Assembly: GCF_002091635.1 (NCBI RefSeq)
Contig: NZ_BDAC01000002.1
Span: 310,001-374,000 of the forward strand
Length of the DNA stretch: 64,000 nucleotides
Reading direction: 5' to 3'
DNA from: Pseudomonas indica NBRC 103045
Lineage (GTDB): Bacteria > Pseudomonadota > Gammaproteobacteria > Pseudomonadales > Pseudomonadaceae
Numbering within the stretch: the first letter of the stretch is position 1; each line of letters starts with the position of its first letter. Below are positions 18,624 through 31,256 of this stretch, in pieces. The position numbers and the translations under genes are program-made. The notes under the pieces are model-generated. The model was not told where the DNA came from and did not search any database. It saw only the letters and a program-made list of their open reading frames with translations.

Positions 18624-20015
18624 ATGTCCGCCACCATGCCTGCCGAAACCCGCTCGAGACGTGTGCGCCGCGAGCTTCGTGCCCTGCTCGCCCTGGCTAC
18701 GCCCATCATCATCGCCCAACTGGCGCATACCGCCATGGGCTTCGTCGACACCCTGATGGCCGGACGGGTCAGCCCGCGCGACCTGGCCGCGGTGGCGCTG
18801 GGCAACTCCATCTGGGTCCCGGTGTTCCTGCTGATGACCGGCATCCTGCTCGCCACCACGCCCAAGGTGGCGCAATGCTTCGGCGCCGGGCACGAGAAAG
18901 AGATCGGCCCGCTGGTACGCCAGGCTCTCTGGCTGGCCCTGGGCGTCGGCGGCAGCGCGGCGATCGTGCTGTGGAATGCGGAACCGGTCCTGCATTGGAT
19001 GGGCGTCGAGGCGGACCTGATCGAGCCGGCCATGGGCTACCTGCGTGCGGTGGCCTGCGGCTTCCCCGCCGTGGCGCTCTATCACGTGCTGCGCTGTTTC
19101 AGCGACGGTCTCGGCCATACCCGGCCGAGCATGGTCCTGGGCATCTGCGGCCTGCTGCTGAACATTCCGGCCAACTATGTGTTCATCTACGGCAAGCTGG
19201 GTCTGCCGGCCATGGGTGGCGTCGGCTGCGGCTGGGCCACCGCGCTGGTGATGTACGCCATGCTCAGCGGCATGCTCTGGTGGGTGAACTGGGCGCCGTA
19301 CTACAAACCGAGCCGGCTGTTCGGCCACTTCGACACCCCGCAATGGCCGGTGATCCGGCGCCTGCTCTCGGTAGGCGTGCCCATCGGCGTGGCGGTGTTC
19401 GCCGAGTCGAGCATCTTCGCCGTGATCGCCCTGCTCATCGGCGGCCTGGGCGCCACCGTGGTGGCGGGCCACCAGATCGCCCTGAACTTCTCCTCGCTGG
19501 TGTTCATGATCCCCTACTCCCTGGGCATGGCTGTGACCGTGCGCGTCGGCCAGGCACTGGGGCGCGGAGAGCCGCGGGAAGCCCGCTTCGCCGCCGGTGT
19601 CGGCATGGCGTCGGCGCTGGCCTACGCCTGCTGCTCGGCCAGCGCGATGATGCTGCTGCGTGGCGACATCGCCCGTATCTACACGCCGGATGGTGCCGTG
19701 ATCGCCGTGGCCAGCGGGCTGATCATCTATGCCGCGCTGTTCCAGTTCTCCGATGCCGTGCAGGTCACCGCCGCCGGTGCACTGCGCGGTTACCAGGACA
19801 CCCGGGCAACCATGCTGTTCACCCTGTTCGCCTACTGGGGCATCGGCCTGCCGGTGGGCTACGGCCTCGGCCTGACCGACTGGCTCGGCGAGCCCAGCGG
19901 CCCGCGCGGATTGTGGCAAGGGCTGGTGGTCGGCCTGACCTGCGCCGCGCTGCTGCTCGGTATCCGCCTCACGCGCAGCGCTCGTCGGCGGATCAGGGCA
20001 CAGGCTCCGCGCTGA
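18624..20015 (+). CDS. pmpM: MATE-family multidrug efflux pump
   Basis: 463 residues with twelve predicted membrane helices in two MATE repeats. Family motifs seen are HTAMGFVDTLMAGRVSPRDL, VALGNSIWVPVFL and, in the second half, VVAGHQIALNFSSLVFMIPY. It resembles NorM and the P. aeruginosa pump PmpM, which expels cationic drugs in exchange for Na+ or H+; the ion used here cannot be told. An alternative ATG four codons downstream exists. The gene is next to pdxB. Confidence 0.88.
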   Translation: MSATMPAETRSRRVRRELRALLALATPIIIAQLAHTAMGFVDTLMAGRVSPRDLAAVALGNSIWVPVFLLMTGILLATTPKVAQCFGAGHEKEIGPLVRQALWLALGVGGSAAIVLWNAEPVLHWMGVEADLIEPAMGYLRAVACGFPAVALYHVLRCFSDGLGHTRPSMVLGICGLLLNIPANYVFIYGKLGLPAMGGVGCGWATALVMYAMLSGMLWWVNWAPYYKPSRLFGHFDTPQWPVIRRLLSVGVPIGVAVFAESSIFAVIALLIGGLGATVVAGHQIALNFSSLVFMIPYSLGMAVTVRVGQALGRGEPREARFAAGVGMASALAYACCSASAMMLLRGDIARIYTPDGAVIAVASGLIIYAALFQFSDAVQVTAAGALRGYQDTRATMLFTLFAYWGIGLPVGYGLGLTDWLGEPSGPRGLWQGLVVGLTCAALLLGIRLTRSARRRIRAQAPR

Positions 20016-20057
20016 GTCGCATGGCCACGCCGGCAGCCGCCCTCTAAGCTGTGCGCC

Positions 20058-21119
20058 ATGCGCGCCTTATTGCCGATCCTGTTCCCCCTGCTCCTCATCG
20101 CCTGCACGCCGGCCGACGATAGCTTGGCTTTGCAAGACGACTACCTCGAACGCCTCGCCAATGCCACCGAAGGCACGGCAGCGGCACCGTTCGATCGCAC
20201 CACGCTGAGCCGCTACCGGATGCCGCCCCGACGCGAGCGCATCCGCGAAATAGTGGAGCTGCGCATCGGCCTGCTCGACCTGCTGATCGACACCCATCGC
20301 TGCCCTCGTCTCCAGCAACTGATCGGCGAACGCAACAGCGCGCTCGGCAAGCAACTGGTGGCGAGCCGCCGACTGGCGTATGAGGGCGATCTGCTGCGCG
20401 CGCTCGACGACTGCCTGCCGCATCTGAAGGACGAACGCTTCCACGCCACCCTGGCTGCGTTAGCCACGGAGAAACGCAGCCAATTACCGGATGTGTTCTG
20501 GAATGCCCTGAATGCCAGCGCCGAATTCGAACGCTACCTGCGCTTCGCCGAGCAGCCCTTGCCGGTTTCCATCCGGGAAGACAGTGCGGCCCTGGAAGCC
20601 TTGGAACAACTGGCCGCGCTGGGCTCACACCTGCCACAGCACCTGCCGCCGCCGGCGACACGACTCGACCCGCTGTTCCAGGCCCTGCAGGCCAGCCCGC
20701 AAGGCGGCCAATTGATCGCCAGCCTGGCCAGCTTGACGCATACGCTGCAAGCCGGCAGCACCTTGCTGGAAGAACGTCTCAGCCGCCGCCCGCCCTGCCC
20801 GCTGGGCAAGGCGACCGAGCGGGGACGCACCCTGCAGAACATCTTCGTCAAGTTCTACGCCGGGGCGCTGCAACCCTACCTGGCACAGGTACACCAACGG
20901 GGCGAGCGCTGGAGCGCCGCTCTGCGGCAACTGAGCACTGCGCCCGGCATACCGGATGCCACTCGGGGCTATCTCATGCAACTGGCCGGCCCGGAGAGTT
21001 CCCTGTGGAGCGACTTCGAGCGGGCCACTGCACGCCATGTCGAGGCCTGGCAGAACACCCTGCGGAGCTGCGGGCTCGCGCCGGGCCAGTCAGGATGGCC
21101 GGCACCGCAACGGGGATGA
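20058..21119 (+). CDS. DUF3080-family lipoprotein
   Basis: 353 residues. The N-terminus MRALLPILFPLLLIACTPAD is a lipoprotein signal with lipobox LIAC, so the mature protein is lipid-anchored, probably to the outer membrane. The body is helical with RRERIREIVELRIGLLDLL and CPRLQQLIGERNSALGKQL, as in DUF3080 proteins. Function unknown. It starts 42 bases after the MATE gene and may be cotranscribed. A palindromic repeat follows. Confidence 0.83.
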   Translation: MRALLPILFPLLLIACTPADDSLALQDDYLERLANATEGTAAAPFDRTTLSRYRMPPRRERIREIVELRIGLLDLLIDTHRCPRLQQLIGERNSALGKQLVASRRLAYEGDLLRALDDCLPHLKDERFHATLAALATEKRSQLPDVFWNALNASAEFERYLRFAEQPLPVSIREDSAALEALEQLAALGSHLPQHLPPPATRLDPLFQALQASPQGGQLIASLASLTHTLQAGSTLLEERLSRRPPCPLGKATERGRTLQNIFVKFYAGALQPYLAQVHQRGERWSAALRQLSTAPGIPDATRGYLMQLAGPESSLWSDFERATARHVEAWQNTLRSCGLAPGQSGWPAPQRG

Positions 21120-21141
21120 GGTGAAATTCGATGGCGCCGCT

Positions 21142-21162
21142 GGGCGAATGAATTCGCCCCTA
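21142..21162. repeat. REP-like palindrome, copy 1
   Basis: GGGCGAATGAATTCGCCCCTAC lies between the convergent DUF3080 and TusA-type genes. It has the core palindrome GGGCGAATGAATTCGCCC, shared exactly with copies at 47531 and, inverted, at 47495 and 48778. Confidence 0.85.
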
Positions 21163-21188
21163 CGGATGAAGTGGGCCCAACCTCGCCT

Positions 21189-21440
21189 TCATTCCGTCTT
21201 CTTGCGAATCCAGTAGAGGTAGGTTCCCGCCTCTTCCTGCTGGTCGAGCAGTTCGTGACCAAGGAACAGGCAGAACTTCGGGATGTCGCGGCGGGTGGAG
21301 GGGTCGGTGGCGATCACCTTCAGCAGGCCGCCGGCCGGCAGGTCGCGCACCTTGTTGTGCAACATCATTACCGGTTCGGGGCAGTTCAGGCCGCTGGCAT
21401 CGAGAATGGCATCGGCGGCCGGGATATCGGTCTGGGTCAT
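21189..21440 (-). CDS. tusA: TusA-type sulfurtransferase
   Basis: 83 residues. The signature [19 protein letters not shown] carries the CPxP cysteine that holds persulfide sulfur. TusA relays sulfur from IscS to the TusBCD complex for tRNA 2-thiolation, although some homologues serve other sulfur pathways. [16 protein letters not shown] near the C-terminus is also family-like. The ATG at 21440 has GGAG close upstream. It faces the DUF3080 gene. Confidence 0.9.
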   Translation of the reverse strand: MTQTDIPAADAILDASGLNCPEPVMMLHNKVRDLPAGGLLKVIATDPSTRRDIPKFCLFLGHELLDQQEEAGTYLYWIRKKTE

Positions 21441-21504
21441 AGGGCACTCCGGAAACTGGCGGCTATTGTGGCGCGAAAGCGCCCCCAGGGTCACCCCCGC
21501 CGGG

Positions 21505-22386
21505 TCAACGCAGCGGGCCGGGCGGCGCTTCGTCCAGTTGCGCCAGCAGCAGCGGACGCGCCTCGCCGCAGGTCGACAGCAGCGCCCATTGCTCGCGCTC
21601 GCCCTGCCGGCAATGTTCCTGTCGCACCCGACTGCCGAGGAACAGCGGTGCCTCGAAATGCACGTCCAGGCGCACCCGCTCGGGCAGACGGCGACCGGCA
21701 AGGCTGCGCCCCAGCGCCCACTGCCCATGGACGGACGGCCGCGGGAAACCAAATACCCGTGCCGCCAGCCGGGACAAGTGCAGCGGGTTGAAATCGCCAC
21801 TGATGCGGGCGAAACGCCAGCCACCGGTCAGCGGGACGCGCCAGGAGTCCAGCGGCTCGGGCGCTGCGGACAGCGGCTGCCACTGCGCGCGCGGAGGCAG
21901 CGGATCGGGAGACTGGCCAGCGGGCAGGTAGTCGCCCCGGCAGAGATAGGTGGTGATCGCCTGCCAGAGCAGCAGGTCATCGCGCCAGACCTCGGTACCG
22001 ATATCGAACTCCAGGCCGCGCCCGGTACGCCGCTCGGTCAGAATCCGGCACGTCAACTCGACACGCACCTGCAACGGCACGTGCTGGTAACGCTGGACAT
22101 GGTTGCGCAACTGGATGAGTCCCAACGGGGCGATGGGCATGCGCGAACGGCCGATGAGGCGCATGTGCAAGGGAATGGCATGAATCTGCGGATACAGCAG
22201 CGGCACGGCCTCCGCCTCGTCCAGCCGACAGACACGGCGATAGGCGGCGATCCGGCGTGCCTCGAAGTGCACGGCGGAACAGCTCAGGACGAGCCGGGGC
22301 AGACGCCCATCCGCCGGCAGGCCACGGCGCGGCAGGAACAGGATGCGGCTGTAACTGCCCCACAGCGAGGGCATCTTGCGGATCAC
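21505..22386 (-). CDS. MaoC-like dehydratase-domain protein
   Basis: 293 residues from GTG 22386, chosen because GGGAGG lies seven bases upstream; the frame continues another ten codons upstream with no signal. The C-terminal part has the hot-dog hydratase motif [20 protein letters not shown] followed by [10 protein letters not shown], as in MaoC (R)-specific enoyl hydratases, with Asp and His in the catalytic positions. The N-terminal half may be a second, degenerate hot-dog fold. An acyl-CoA substrate is likely but unproven. Confidence 0.78.
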   Translation of the reverse strand: MIRKMPSLWGSYSRILFLPRRGLPADGRLPRLVLSCSAVHFEARRIAAYRRVCRLDEAEAVPLLYPQIHAIPLHMRLIGRSRMPIAPLGLIQLRNHVQRYQHVPLQVRVELTCRILTERRTGRGLEFDIGTEVWRDDLLLWQAITTYLCRGDYLPAGQSPDPLPPRAQWQPLSAAPEPLDSWRVPLTGGWRFARISGDFNPLHLSRLAARVFGFPRPSVHGQWALGRSLAGRRLPERVRLDVHFEAPLFLGSRVRQEHCRQGEREQWALLSTCGEARPLLLAQLDEAPPGPLR

Positions 22387-22455
22387 GGACAAACCTCCCG
22401 ATTCGACGCGCCGCACAGGATGCGCCAGCCTACCGGCAGAGACAAGGCGCCGCGC

Positions 22456-23508
22456 TCATTTCAGGCGGCGCAGATGGCAGGTCACCTCTTCGCGGTCGTG
22501 GTAGAGCTGTTTGCAGGCGATAGCCACCCTCACGCCACGTGCCTGGAAACCGTCCTCGATGCGTTCCAGCAGGCGGCGAACCTCGGCATAGCGCTGCTTC
22601 ATCGGTAACTTGAGGTTGACCACCGCCTCGCGGCACCAGCCTTCGCCGAGCCAGGTCTCTATCAGCGCGGCGGTGCGTGCCGGCTTCTCGACGATGTCGC
22701 AGACCATCCAGTCCACCGGCTTGCGCGGGCGGAACGTGAAGCCGTCGGCCCGCTGATGATCGACCAGGCCGGAATCCATCAGGCTTTCCGCCATCGGCCC
22801 GTTGTCCACGGCGGTCACCTTCATATGCCGGTTGACCAGTTGCCAGGTCCAGCCGCCCGGTGCGGCGCCAAGGTCCACGGAGGTCATTTGCGGAGCCAGC
22901 CGCTCGTCCCACTGATCGCGCGGAATGAACTGGTGCCAGGCCTCCTCCAGCTTGAGGGTGGAACGGCTGGGTGCCTCGCGGGGAAACTTCAGGCGCGGGA
23001 TGCCCATCGGCCAGAGCGCGGAATTGTCCGGCTCGGCCACGCCGAGGAACATCTCGCGGCCACTTTTGAACGTCAGTAGCAGGCGCGGCTTGCGGCCGTC
23101 TTCCACCAACCTGCCGGCCTTGACCAGGGCCTTGCGCAACGGCGCTTCGAACTTGCGGCAGAAGGTCGACAGTTCCTTGCCTTCGTTGGTATCCAGCACC
23201 TCCAGCCACAGGCTGCCGCAAACCGGGTACGCCTGCAGGCGCTCCAGCAAGACGCTGATGCGGTCGCTTTCCGGCAGTTCGACGAACTCGCCACGGGCCC
23301 ACTGGCGCGGAAAGATCAGCCGGTCGAAGCGCTGTCCGCGCATGAGCCGCTCGGCACCACCGGGCTCCTGGCAGATGAATTCGGCATGGGCGCTGTTCGG
23401 CCGGGCCTTGGCGTAACCGGCAACGTCCAGGCGCGCGGCCTGGTCGGACAATTCGGCGCAGACCTCGTTTTCGAAGCCGGGACGGCAATGCAGTAACAAA
23501 GTGTTCAT
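22456..23508 (-). CDS. rlmM: 23S rRNA (cytidine-2498-2'-O)-methyltransferase
   Basis: 350 residues. It methylates the ribose of C2498 in 23S rRNA using S-adenosylmethionine. The N-terminal THUMP-like region is followed by a Rossmann methyltransferase domain with the SAM motif VDLGAAPGGWTWQLVNRHMK. Catalytic-type lysines and aspartate are present in WMVCDIVEKPAR and VVNLKLPMKQRY. The start MNTLLLHCRPGFENEVCAEL matches the family. Monocistronic, divergent from acnA. Confidence 0.95.
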   Translation of the reverse strand: MNTLLLHCRPGFENEVCAELSDQAARLDVAGYAKARPNSAHAEFICQEPGGAERLMRGQRFDRLIFPRQWARGEFVELPESDRISVLLERLQAYPVCGSLWLEVLDTNEGKELSTFCRKFEAPLRKALVKAGRLVEDGRKPRLLLTFKSGREMFLGVAEPDNSALWPMGIPRLKFPREAPSRSTLKLEEAWHQFIPRDQWDERLAPQMTSVDLGAAPGGWTWQLVNRHMKVTAVDNGPMAESLMDSGLVDHQRADGFTFRPRKPVDWMVCDIVEKPARTAALIETWLGEGWCREAVVNLKLPMKQRYAEVRRLLERIEDGFQARGVRVAIACKQLYHDREEVTCHLRRLK

Positions 23509-23726
23509 CGGGTACTCCTCGAAGGCGCGCATGATAGCGAACTCGGGAACCCAGGGCCTCTCCGACCGGTCCAGTGAATGGCGAGACCGGCCAAACAGAG
23601 CTAGTTTTCTAAACGGCAACGAGCCGGCAGCCTCCCTGGCTCACCGGTCGAAACCATCCTGCCTGTACGCGCTCCGCCGGCCGAACCGTCAGCTTGGCCC
23701 CGAGCGGGCGCACCAAGGAGATCGCA

Positions 23727-26402
<2,676 letters not shown>

Positions 26403-26413
26403 GCGCCCCGCCC

Positions 26414-26440
26414 GCCCCACCGCCGCAACGGCGGTGGGGC
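26414..26440 (+). terminator. GC-rich hairpin after acnA
   Basis: Perfect arms GCCCCACCGCCG and CGGCGGTGGGGC around CAA, 12 bases after the acnA stop. It lacks a T-run, so termination may be weak or the hairpin may only protect the mRNA end. Confidence 0.6.
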
Positions 26441-26531
26441 CTGGCATGCCTGGCACTATAATCCTTGTCCAGTCGCTCAACTTTGGCCGAGCGCGGCCGA
26501 AGACCTTGGCATAGCCAGAACGGATACCCCC

Positions 26532-28097
26532 ATGCGCAACAACCAGCCTGTCACCCAGAGAGAACGCACCTTTCCCGCCCAGCAGCGGCTGATCTCCACG
26601 ACCGACCTCAAGGGCCAGATCACCTACTGCAACGAAGCCTTCATCGAAATCAGCGGCTTTTCCCGCGAAGAGCTGATGCGTGCCCCCCACAATCTGGTGC
26701 GCCACCCGGACGTGCCGCCGGCCGTCTTCGCCCACCTCTGGCAGACGCTAAAGGAAGGCAAGCCCTGGATGGGCGTGGTGAAGAACCGCTGCAAGAACGG
26801 CGATCACTACTGGGTCAATGCCTATGTCACGCCGATGCTGGAAAAAGGCCAGGTGGTCGGTTACGAGTCGGTACGGGTCAAGCCCACTGCCGAACAGGTA
26901 CGCCGCGCCGAAGCGCTGTACCAGCGAATCAACCAGGGCAAGGCGGCCGTACCGAGGCGCGACCGCTGGCTGCCAGTGTTGCAGGACTGGCTTCCGTTCA
27001 TTCTGATCAGCCAGATCGGCTTCCTCATTGGCGCCTGGCTCGACAGCCACTGGGGCTTTCTGCTCGCCGCCCTGCTCTCGGTTCCTCTCGGCCTCACCGG
27101 CCTGGCCTGGCAGAACCGCGGCATCAAGCGCCTGCTGCGGCTGGCCGAACAGACCACCTCCGACCCGCTGATCGCCCAGATGTACACCGATAGTCGTGGC
27201 GTACAGGCGCGCCTGGAAATGGCCATGCTCAGCCAGGACGCGCGCCTGAAGACCTGCCTGACCCGCCTGCAGGACACCGCCGAACAGCTCGCCCAGCAGG
27301 CGCGCCAAGCCGACACCCTGGCCCACAACAGCTCCGCCGGCCTGGAGCGGCAGCGCCTGGAGACAGAGCAGGTGGCCACCGCGGTCAACGAAATGGCCGC
27401 CACCACTCAAGAGGTCGCAGGCAACGTGGCGCGCACCGCCGACGCCACCCGCGAGGCCAATCGCCTGACCAGCCGGGGCCGCACCATCGCCGCGGAAACC
27501 CGCGAGGCGATCCAGCAACTGTCGATCGCCGTCGGCGAAACCGGGGAAACCGTCACCCGCCTGGCCCATGACAGCAATCAGATTGGCGGCGTGGTGGACG
27601 TGATCAAGGGCATCGCCGACCAGACCAACCTGCTCGCCCTCAACGCTGCCATCGAAGCCGCACGCGCCGGCGAGATGGGGCGTGGCTTCGCCGTGGTCGC
27701 CGACGAAGTACGTCAATTGGCCCAGCGCACCGCCGAATCCACCGGGCAGATCCACCAGTTGATCGCGCAATTGCAGAAGACCGCCGAGGAAGCCGTGCAC
27801 ACCATGGAAAGCGGCCGCCGGCAAGCCGACGAAGGGGTCGAGCGGGTCCAGCAGGCCGACCAGGCGCTGGCCGGCATCAGCGATGCCGTGGCCAACATCG
27901 CCGACATGGCCAACCAGATCGCCGCCGCAGCCGAGGAGCAGAGCGCCGTCGCCGAAGAGATCAACCAGAACATCAACACCATTGCCCAGCTCGCCGACCA
28001 GACCGCCGGCGAAGCACAGAGCACGGCCCTGCTCAGCGAAGCCCTGACCACCACGGCGCAGGGGCAATACGCGCTGGTGGAGCGTTTCAACCGCTGA
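26532..28097 (+). CDS. aer: Aerotaxis receptor (PAS methyl-accepting chemotaxis protein)
   Basis: 521 residues. A PAS domain (about 20-130; [33 protein letters not shown]) resembles the FAD-binding PAS of Aer, which senses redox state linked to oxygen. Two adjacent hydrophobic helices (about 155-200) form a membrane hairpin without a periplasmic domain, as in Aer. The signalling hairpin [20 protein letters not shown] is intact at about residue 365. It passes the signal to CheA/CheW. The last 11 bases overlap the convergent hydrolase gene. Its place next to the oxidase genes fits an energy-taxis role. Confidence 0.92.
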   Translation: MRNNQPVTQRERTFPAQQRLISTTDLKGQITYCNEAFIEISGFSREELMRAPHNLVRHPDVPPAVFAHLWQTLKEGKPWMGVVKNRCKNGDHYWVNAYVTPMLEKGQVVGYESVRVKPTAEQVRRAEALYQRINQGKAAVPRRDRWLPVLQDWLPFILISQIGFLIGAWLDSHWGFLLAALLSVPLGLTGLAWQNRGIKRLLRLAEQTTSDPLIAQMYTDSRGVQARLEMAMLSQDARLKTCLTRLQDTAEQLAQQARQADTLAHNSSAGLERQRLETEQVATAVNEMAATTQEVAGNVARTADATREANRLTSRGRTIAAETREAIQQLSIAVGETGETVTRLAHDSNQIGGVVDVIKGIADQTNLLALNAAIEAARAGEMGRGFAVVADEVRQLAQRTAESTGQIHQLIAQLQKTAEEAVHTMESGRRQADEGVERVQQADQALAGISDAVANIADMANQIAAAAEEQSAVAEEINQNINTIAQLADQTAGEAQSTALLSEALTTTAQGQYALVERFNR

Positions 28098-28809
28098 TCC
28101 CCTGGCGGCCCGCTTGCTGACGGGCCGTTTTCTCTAGGAATACCGCCACCACATCCGCCGCCGTATCGAGATGCTGCGGGTGCGTGATGCCGGAAACCTT
28201 CAACGGCTTGAGGTCGTGGTCGGCTGCGGCCAGCCAGTGCAGCGCGACGGCCTTCGACAAGGCGTAGCCTTCCACCGTGATCCGGTCGCCCATGGCGTCG
28301 CGCTCGCCCTGGATGATCAGGGTCGGGGTTTTCAGGTCGGCCAGGTGCGCCACGCGGGGCTTGTCCGCCTTGCCCACGGCATGGAAGGGATACCCCAGGC
28401 AAACCAGCGCATCGACACCCAATTCGTCGGCCACCAGACTGGCCATCCGTCCCCCCATGGACTTGCCGCCGATGGCCAGGCGCCCTGTGACTTGCTGTCG
28501 CACATCCGCATACACCTGGCGCCAGGTTTCCAGTAGCAAGGCCTGTTGGTTCGGTGGCCGACGCCGCCCGTCCAGGCGCCGTTGAGCCATGTACGGGAAC
28601 TCGAAGCGAACCACCGTCAGCCCGCGTGCGGCAAGGCGTTCAGCCATTTCCTGCATGAACGGGCTGTCCATCGGCGCACCGGCGCCGTGGGCCAGGATCA
28701 GGCAGGTCTCGGAGGGTCCCGACGGGCGGTTCCACAGCCATTGGCCATATCCCCTCTCCCCGTGTGGGCATTGATCCCTGTCAATACTCCCGCGTTGTGC
28801 TTTGCCCAT
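28087..28809 (-). CDS. Alpha/beta hydrolase family protein
   Basis: 240 residues. [20 protein letters not shown] forms the oxyanion region, [16 protein letters not shown] carries the nucleophile serine, [14 protein letters not shown] the likely acid residue and [10 protein letters not shown] the histidine. It resembles the dienelactone-hydrolase/KANL3-Tex30-like branch; substrate unknown. ATG 28809 has GAGG five bases upstream. The first 15 codons overlap an Anr box that serves the divergent ccoN2 gene, so the N-terminus might in fact begin later. Its 3' end overlaps aer. Confidence 0.8.
   Translation of the reverse strand: MGKAQRGSIDRDQCPHGERGYGQWLWNRPSGPSETCLILAHGAGAPMDSPFMQEMAERLAARGLTVVRFEFPYMAQRRLDGRRRPPNQQALLLETWRQVYADVRQQVTGRLAIGGKSMGGRMASLVADELGVDALVCLGYPFHAVGKADKPRVAHLADLKTPTLIIQGERDAMGDRITVEGYALSKAVALHWLAAADHDLKPLKVSGITHPQHLDTAADVVAVFLEKTARQQAGRQGISG
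28771..28784. promoter_or_regulatory. Anr/FNR box upstream of ccoN2
   Basis: TTGATCCCTGTCAA matches the FNR/Anr consensus TTGAT-N4-ATCAA at nine of ten positions. It is 219 bases upstream of the ccoN2 ATG and inside the first codons of the divergent hydrolase gene. The second cbb3 operon of P. aeruginosa (beside aer) is known to be Anr-dependent, which supports this assignment. Confidence 0.8.
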
Positions 28810-29002
28810 GCTTGCCTCGCTCCATAAACCTGTCGGGCTCGATGCTGGCCGTGCCGAAGCGCCGAGCGAATGGATTCTCCGGGTTTCCCAACGAAGGGCT
28901 CAAGTCTTCGAACGGAACCGCTGGCCATACGCTCCCGCCTCTCGCAGTCAGTCCCGCCAGGGGTGGAAGAATCTGCCCATAACCGTGCATGGAAACCCAT
29001 AC

Positions 29003-30442
29003 ATGAACACAGCAACCAGTACCGCCTACAACTACAAGGTGGTCCGCCAATTCGCCATCATGACGGTGGTTTGGGGAATCGTCGGGATGGGGCTCGGCGT
29101 TTTCATCGCCGCCCAATTGGCCTGGCCGGAACTCAACCTCGATCTCCCCTGGACCAGTTTCGGCCGCTTGCGACCCCTGCACACCAACGCAGTGATCTTC
29201 GCCTTTGGCGGTTGCGCCCTGTTCGCCACCTCCTACTACGCCGTGCAGCGCACCTGCCAGACCCGTCTGATCTCGGACAAGCTGGCCGCCTTCACCTTCT
29301 GGGGCTGGCAAGCGGTGATCGTGCTGGCTGCGGTCAGCCTGCCGCTGGGCCTGACCAGCTCCAAGGAATACGCCGAGCTGGAATGGCCGATCGACCTGCT
29401 GATCACCGTGGTCTGGGTGGTCTACGCCATCGTGTTCTTCGGAACGCTGATCAAGCGCAAGACCAAGCACATCTACGTGGGCAACTGGTTCTTCGGCGGC
29501 TTCATCCTCACCGTGGCGCTGCTGCACGTGGTGAATAACCTGGAGATTCCGGTCACGCTGACCAAATCCTACTCGCTGTACTCCGGCGCCACCGACGCGA
29601 TGATCCAGTGGTGGTACGGTCACAATGCCGTGGGCTTCTTCCTCACCGCCGGCTTCCTCGGGATGATGTATTACTTCGTGCCGAAGCAGGCTGGCCGCCC
29701 GGTCTACTCGTACCGCCTGTCCATCGTCCACTTCTGGGCGCTGATCGCCGTGTACATCTGGGCGGGTCCGCACCACCTGCACTACACCGCCCTGCCGGAC
29801 TGGGCCCAGTCCCTCGGCATGATCATGTCCCTGATTCTCCTGGCTCCGAGCTGGGGTGGCATGATCAACGGCATGATGACCCTCTCGGGTGCCTGGCATA
29901 AGCTGCGCAGCGACCCGATCCTGCGCTTCCTGGTGGTCTCCCTGGCCTTCTACGGCATGTCCACCTTCGAAGGCCCGATGATGGCCATCAAGACCGTCAA
30001 CGCCCTCTCCCACTACACCGACTGGACCATCGGCCACGTACACGCCGGCGCCCTCGGCTGGGTCGCCATGGTGTCGATCGGCTCGCTCTATCACCTGATC
30101 CCGAAGGTCTTCGGCCGCGAGCAGATGTACAGCGTCGGCCTGATCAACAGCCACTTCTGGCTGGCCACCATCGGCACCGTGCTCTACATCGCCTCGATGT
30201 GGGTCAACGGCATCGCCCAGGGCCTGATGTGGCGCGCAGTCAACGAAGACGGCACCCTGACCTACTCCTTCGTCGAAGCGCTGGAAGCCAGCCACCCGGG
30301 CTTCGTAGTACGGGTGATCGGCGGCGCCATCTTCTTCAGCGGCATGCTGCTGATGGCCTACAACACCTGGCGCACCGTGCGTGCGGCCAAGCCGGCTGAA
30401 ATCGAAGCCGCTTCGCGCTTCGTGGTCGAAGGAGCCCACTGA
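29003..30442 (+). CDS. ccoN2: Cytochrome cbb3 oxidase catalytic subunit, operon 2
   Basis: 479 residues, twelve membrane helices. CcoN holds heme b and the heme b3-CuB oxygen-reducing centre of this high-affinity proton-pumping oxidase. Ligand-region motifs are [58 protein letters not shown] and [14 protein letters not shown], which supply the conserved histidines. The ATG at 29003 is preceded by GGAAAC, a modest ribosome-binding site. It overlaps ccoO2 by one base (TGATG). I assign it to the aer-proximal, Anr-dependent set by position and by the upstream box. Long stretches are identical to ccoN1. Confidence 0.96.
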   Translation: MNTATSTAYNYKVVRQFAIMTVVWGIVGMGLGVFIAAQLAWPELNLDLPWTSFGRLRPLHTNAVIFAFGGCALFATSYYAVQRTCQTRLISDKLAAFTFWGWQAVIVLAAVSLPLGLTSSKEYAELEWPIDLLITVVWVVYAIVFFGTLIKRKTKHIYVGNWFFGGFILTVALLHVVNNLEIPVTLTKSYSLYSGATDAMIQWWYGHNAVGFFLTAGFLGMMYYFVPKQAGRPVYSYRLSIVHFWALIAVYIWAGPHHLHYTALPDWAQSLGMIMSLILLAPSWGGMINGMMTLSGAWHKLRSDPILRFLVVSLAFYGMSTFEGPMMAIKTVNALSHYTDWTIGHVHAGALGWVAMVSIGSLYHLIPKVFGREQMYSVGLINSHFWLATIGTVLYIASMWVNGIAQGLMWRAVNEDGTLTYSFVEALEASHPGFVVRVIGGAIFFSGMLLMAYNTWRTVRAAKPAEIEAASRFVVEGAH

Positions 30443-31053
30443 TGAAACAGCATGAGATTCTCGAGAAGAACGTCGGCCTGCTGGCCCTGTTCATGGTCCT
30501 GGCGGTGAGCATCGGCGGCCTCGTGCAGATCGTTCCGCTGTTCTTCCAGCAGGAAACCACCCAGCCGGTGGAAGGGCTCAAGCCCTACACCGCGCTGCAG
30601 TTGGAAGGTCGCGACATCTACATCCGCGAGGGCTGCGTCGGCTGCCACTCGCAGATGGTCCGTCCGTTCCGCGCCGAGACCGAGCGCTACGGCCATTACT
30701 CCGTCGCCGGCGAAAGCGTCTGGGACCACCCCTTCCTGTGGGGTTCCAAGCGTACCGGCCCGGACCTGGCCCGCGTCGGCGGCCGCTACTCGGACGACTG
30801 GCACCGTGCGCACCTGTACAACCCGCGCAACGTCGTGCCGGAGTCGAAGATGCCCTCCTACCCCTGGCTGGTAGAAAACACCCTCGACGGCAAGGACACC
30901 GCAGCCAAGATGGGCGCCCTGCGCACCCTGGGCGTGCCCTACAGCGACGACGACATCGCCGGCGCCTCCGCAGCGGTGAGCGGCAAGACCGAGATGGATG
31001 CCCTCGTGGCCTACCTGCAAGTGCTCGGCACCAGCCTGAAGAACAAGAGGTAA
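30442..31053 (+). CDS. ccoO2: Cytochrome cbb3 oxidase monoheme subunit, operon 2
   Basis: 203 residues. An N-terminal membrane helix (about 10-32) anchors a periplasmic c-type cytochrome domain with one heme site, [11 protein letters not shown], at residues 65-69. The distal methionine is probably in [10 protein letters not shown]. CcoO relays electrons from CcoP to CcoN. The start overlaps the ccoN2 stop, so translation is coupled. Confidence 0.96.
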   Translation: MKQHEILEKNVGLLALFMVLAVSIGGLVQIVPLFFQQETTQPVEGLKPYTALQLEGRDIYIREGCVGCHSQMVRPFRAETERYGHYSVAGESVWDHPFLWGSKRTGPDLARVGGRYSDDWHRAHLYNPRNVVPESKMPSYPWLVENTLDGKDTAAKMGALRTLGVPYSDDDIAGASAAVSGKTEMDALVAYLQVLGTSLKNKR

Positions 31054-31058
31054 GCGCG

Positions 31059-31256
31059 ATGGCCTTCGACAACCTCGACATCGGCACCCTGCGCGGCCTC
31101 GGCACGGCGCTGGTGATGCTCGCCTTCATCGGCGTGACCGTATGGGCCTACAGCAGCAAGCGCAAGGCGGCCTTCGACGAAGCCGCCAACCTGCCCTTCG
31201 CCGACGACCCGACGCCCGAGCACGCCCGGAACGCTTCTAGGAGTTACCTCGCATGA
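31059..31256 (+). CDS. ccoQ2: Cytochrome cbb3 oxidase small subunit CcoQ, operon 2
   Basis: 65 residues: one membrane helix ([17 protein letters not shown]) followed by a short cytoplasmic tail ([20 protein letters not shown]). CcoQ stabilises the cbb3 complex. It starts five bases after ccoO2 and ends with an ATGA overlap into ccoP2. It is four residues longer than the ccoQ1 product at its N-terminus (MAFDN before LDIGTLRG). Confidence 0.93.
   Translation: MAFDNLDIGTLRGLGTALVMLAFIGVTVWAYSSKRKAAFDEAANLPFADDPTPEHARNASRSYLA

Noticed and set aside
26470-26486. TTGTCCAGTCGCTCAA upstream of aer as an Anr box
   Set aside because: The spacing is wrong and the halves match poorly, although Anr control of aer is reported in P. 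aeruginosa.
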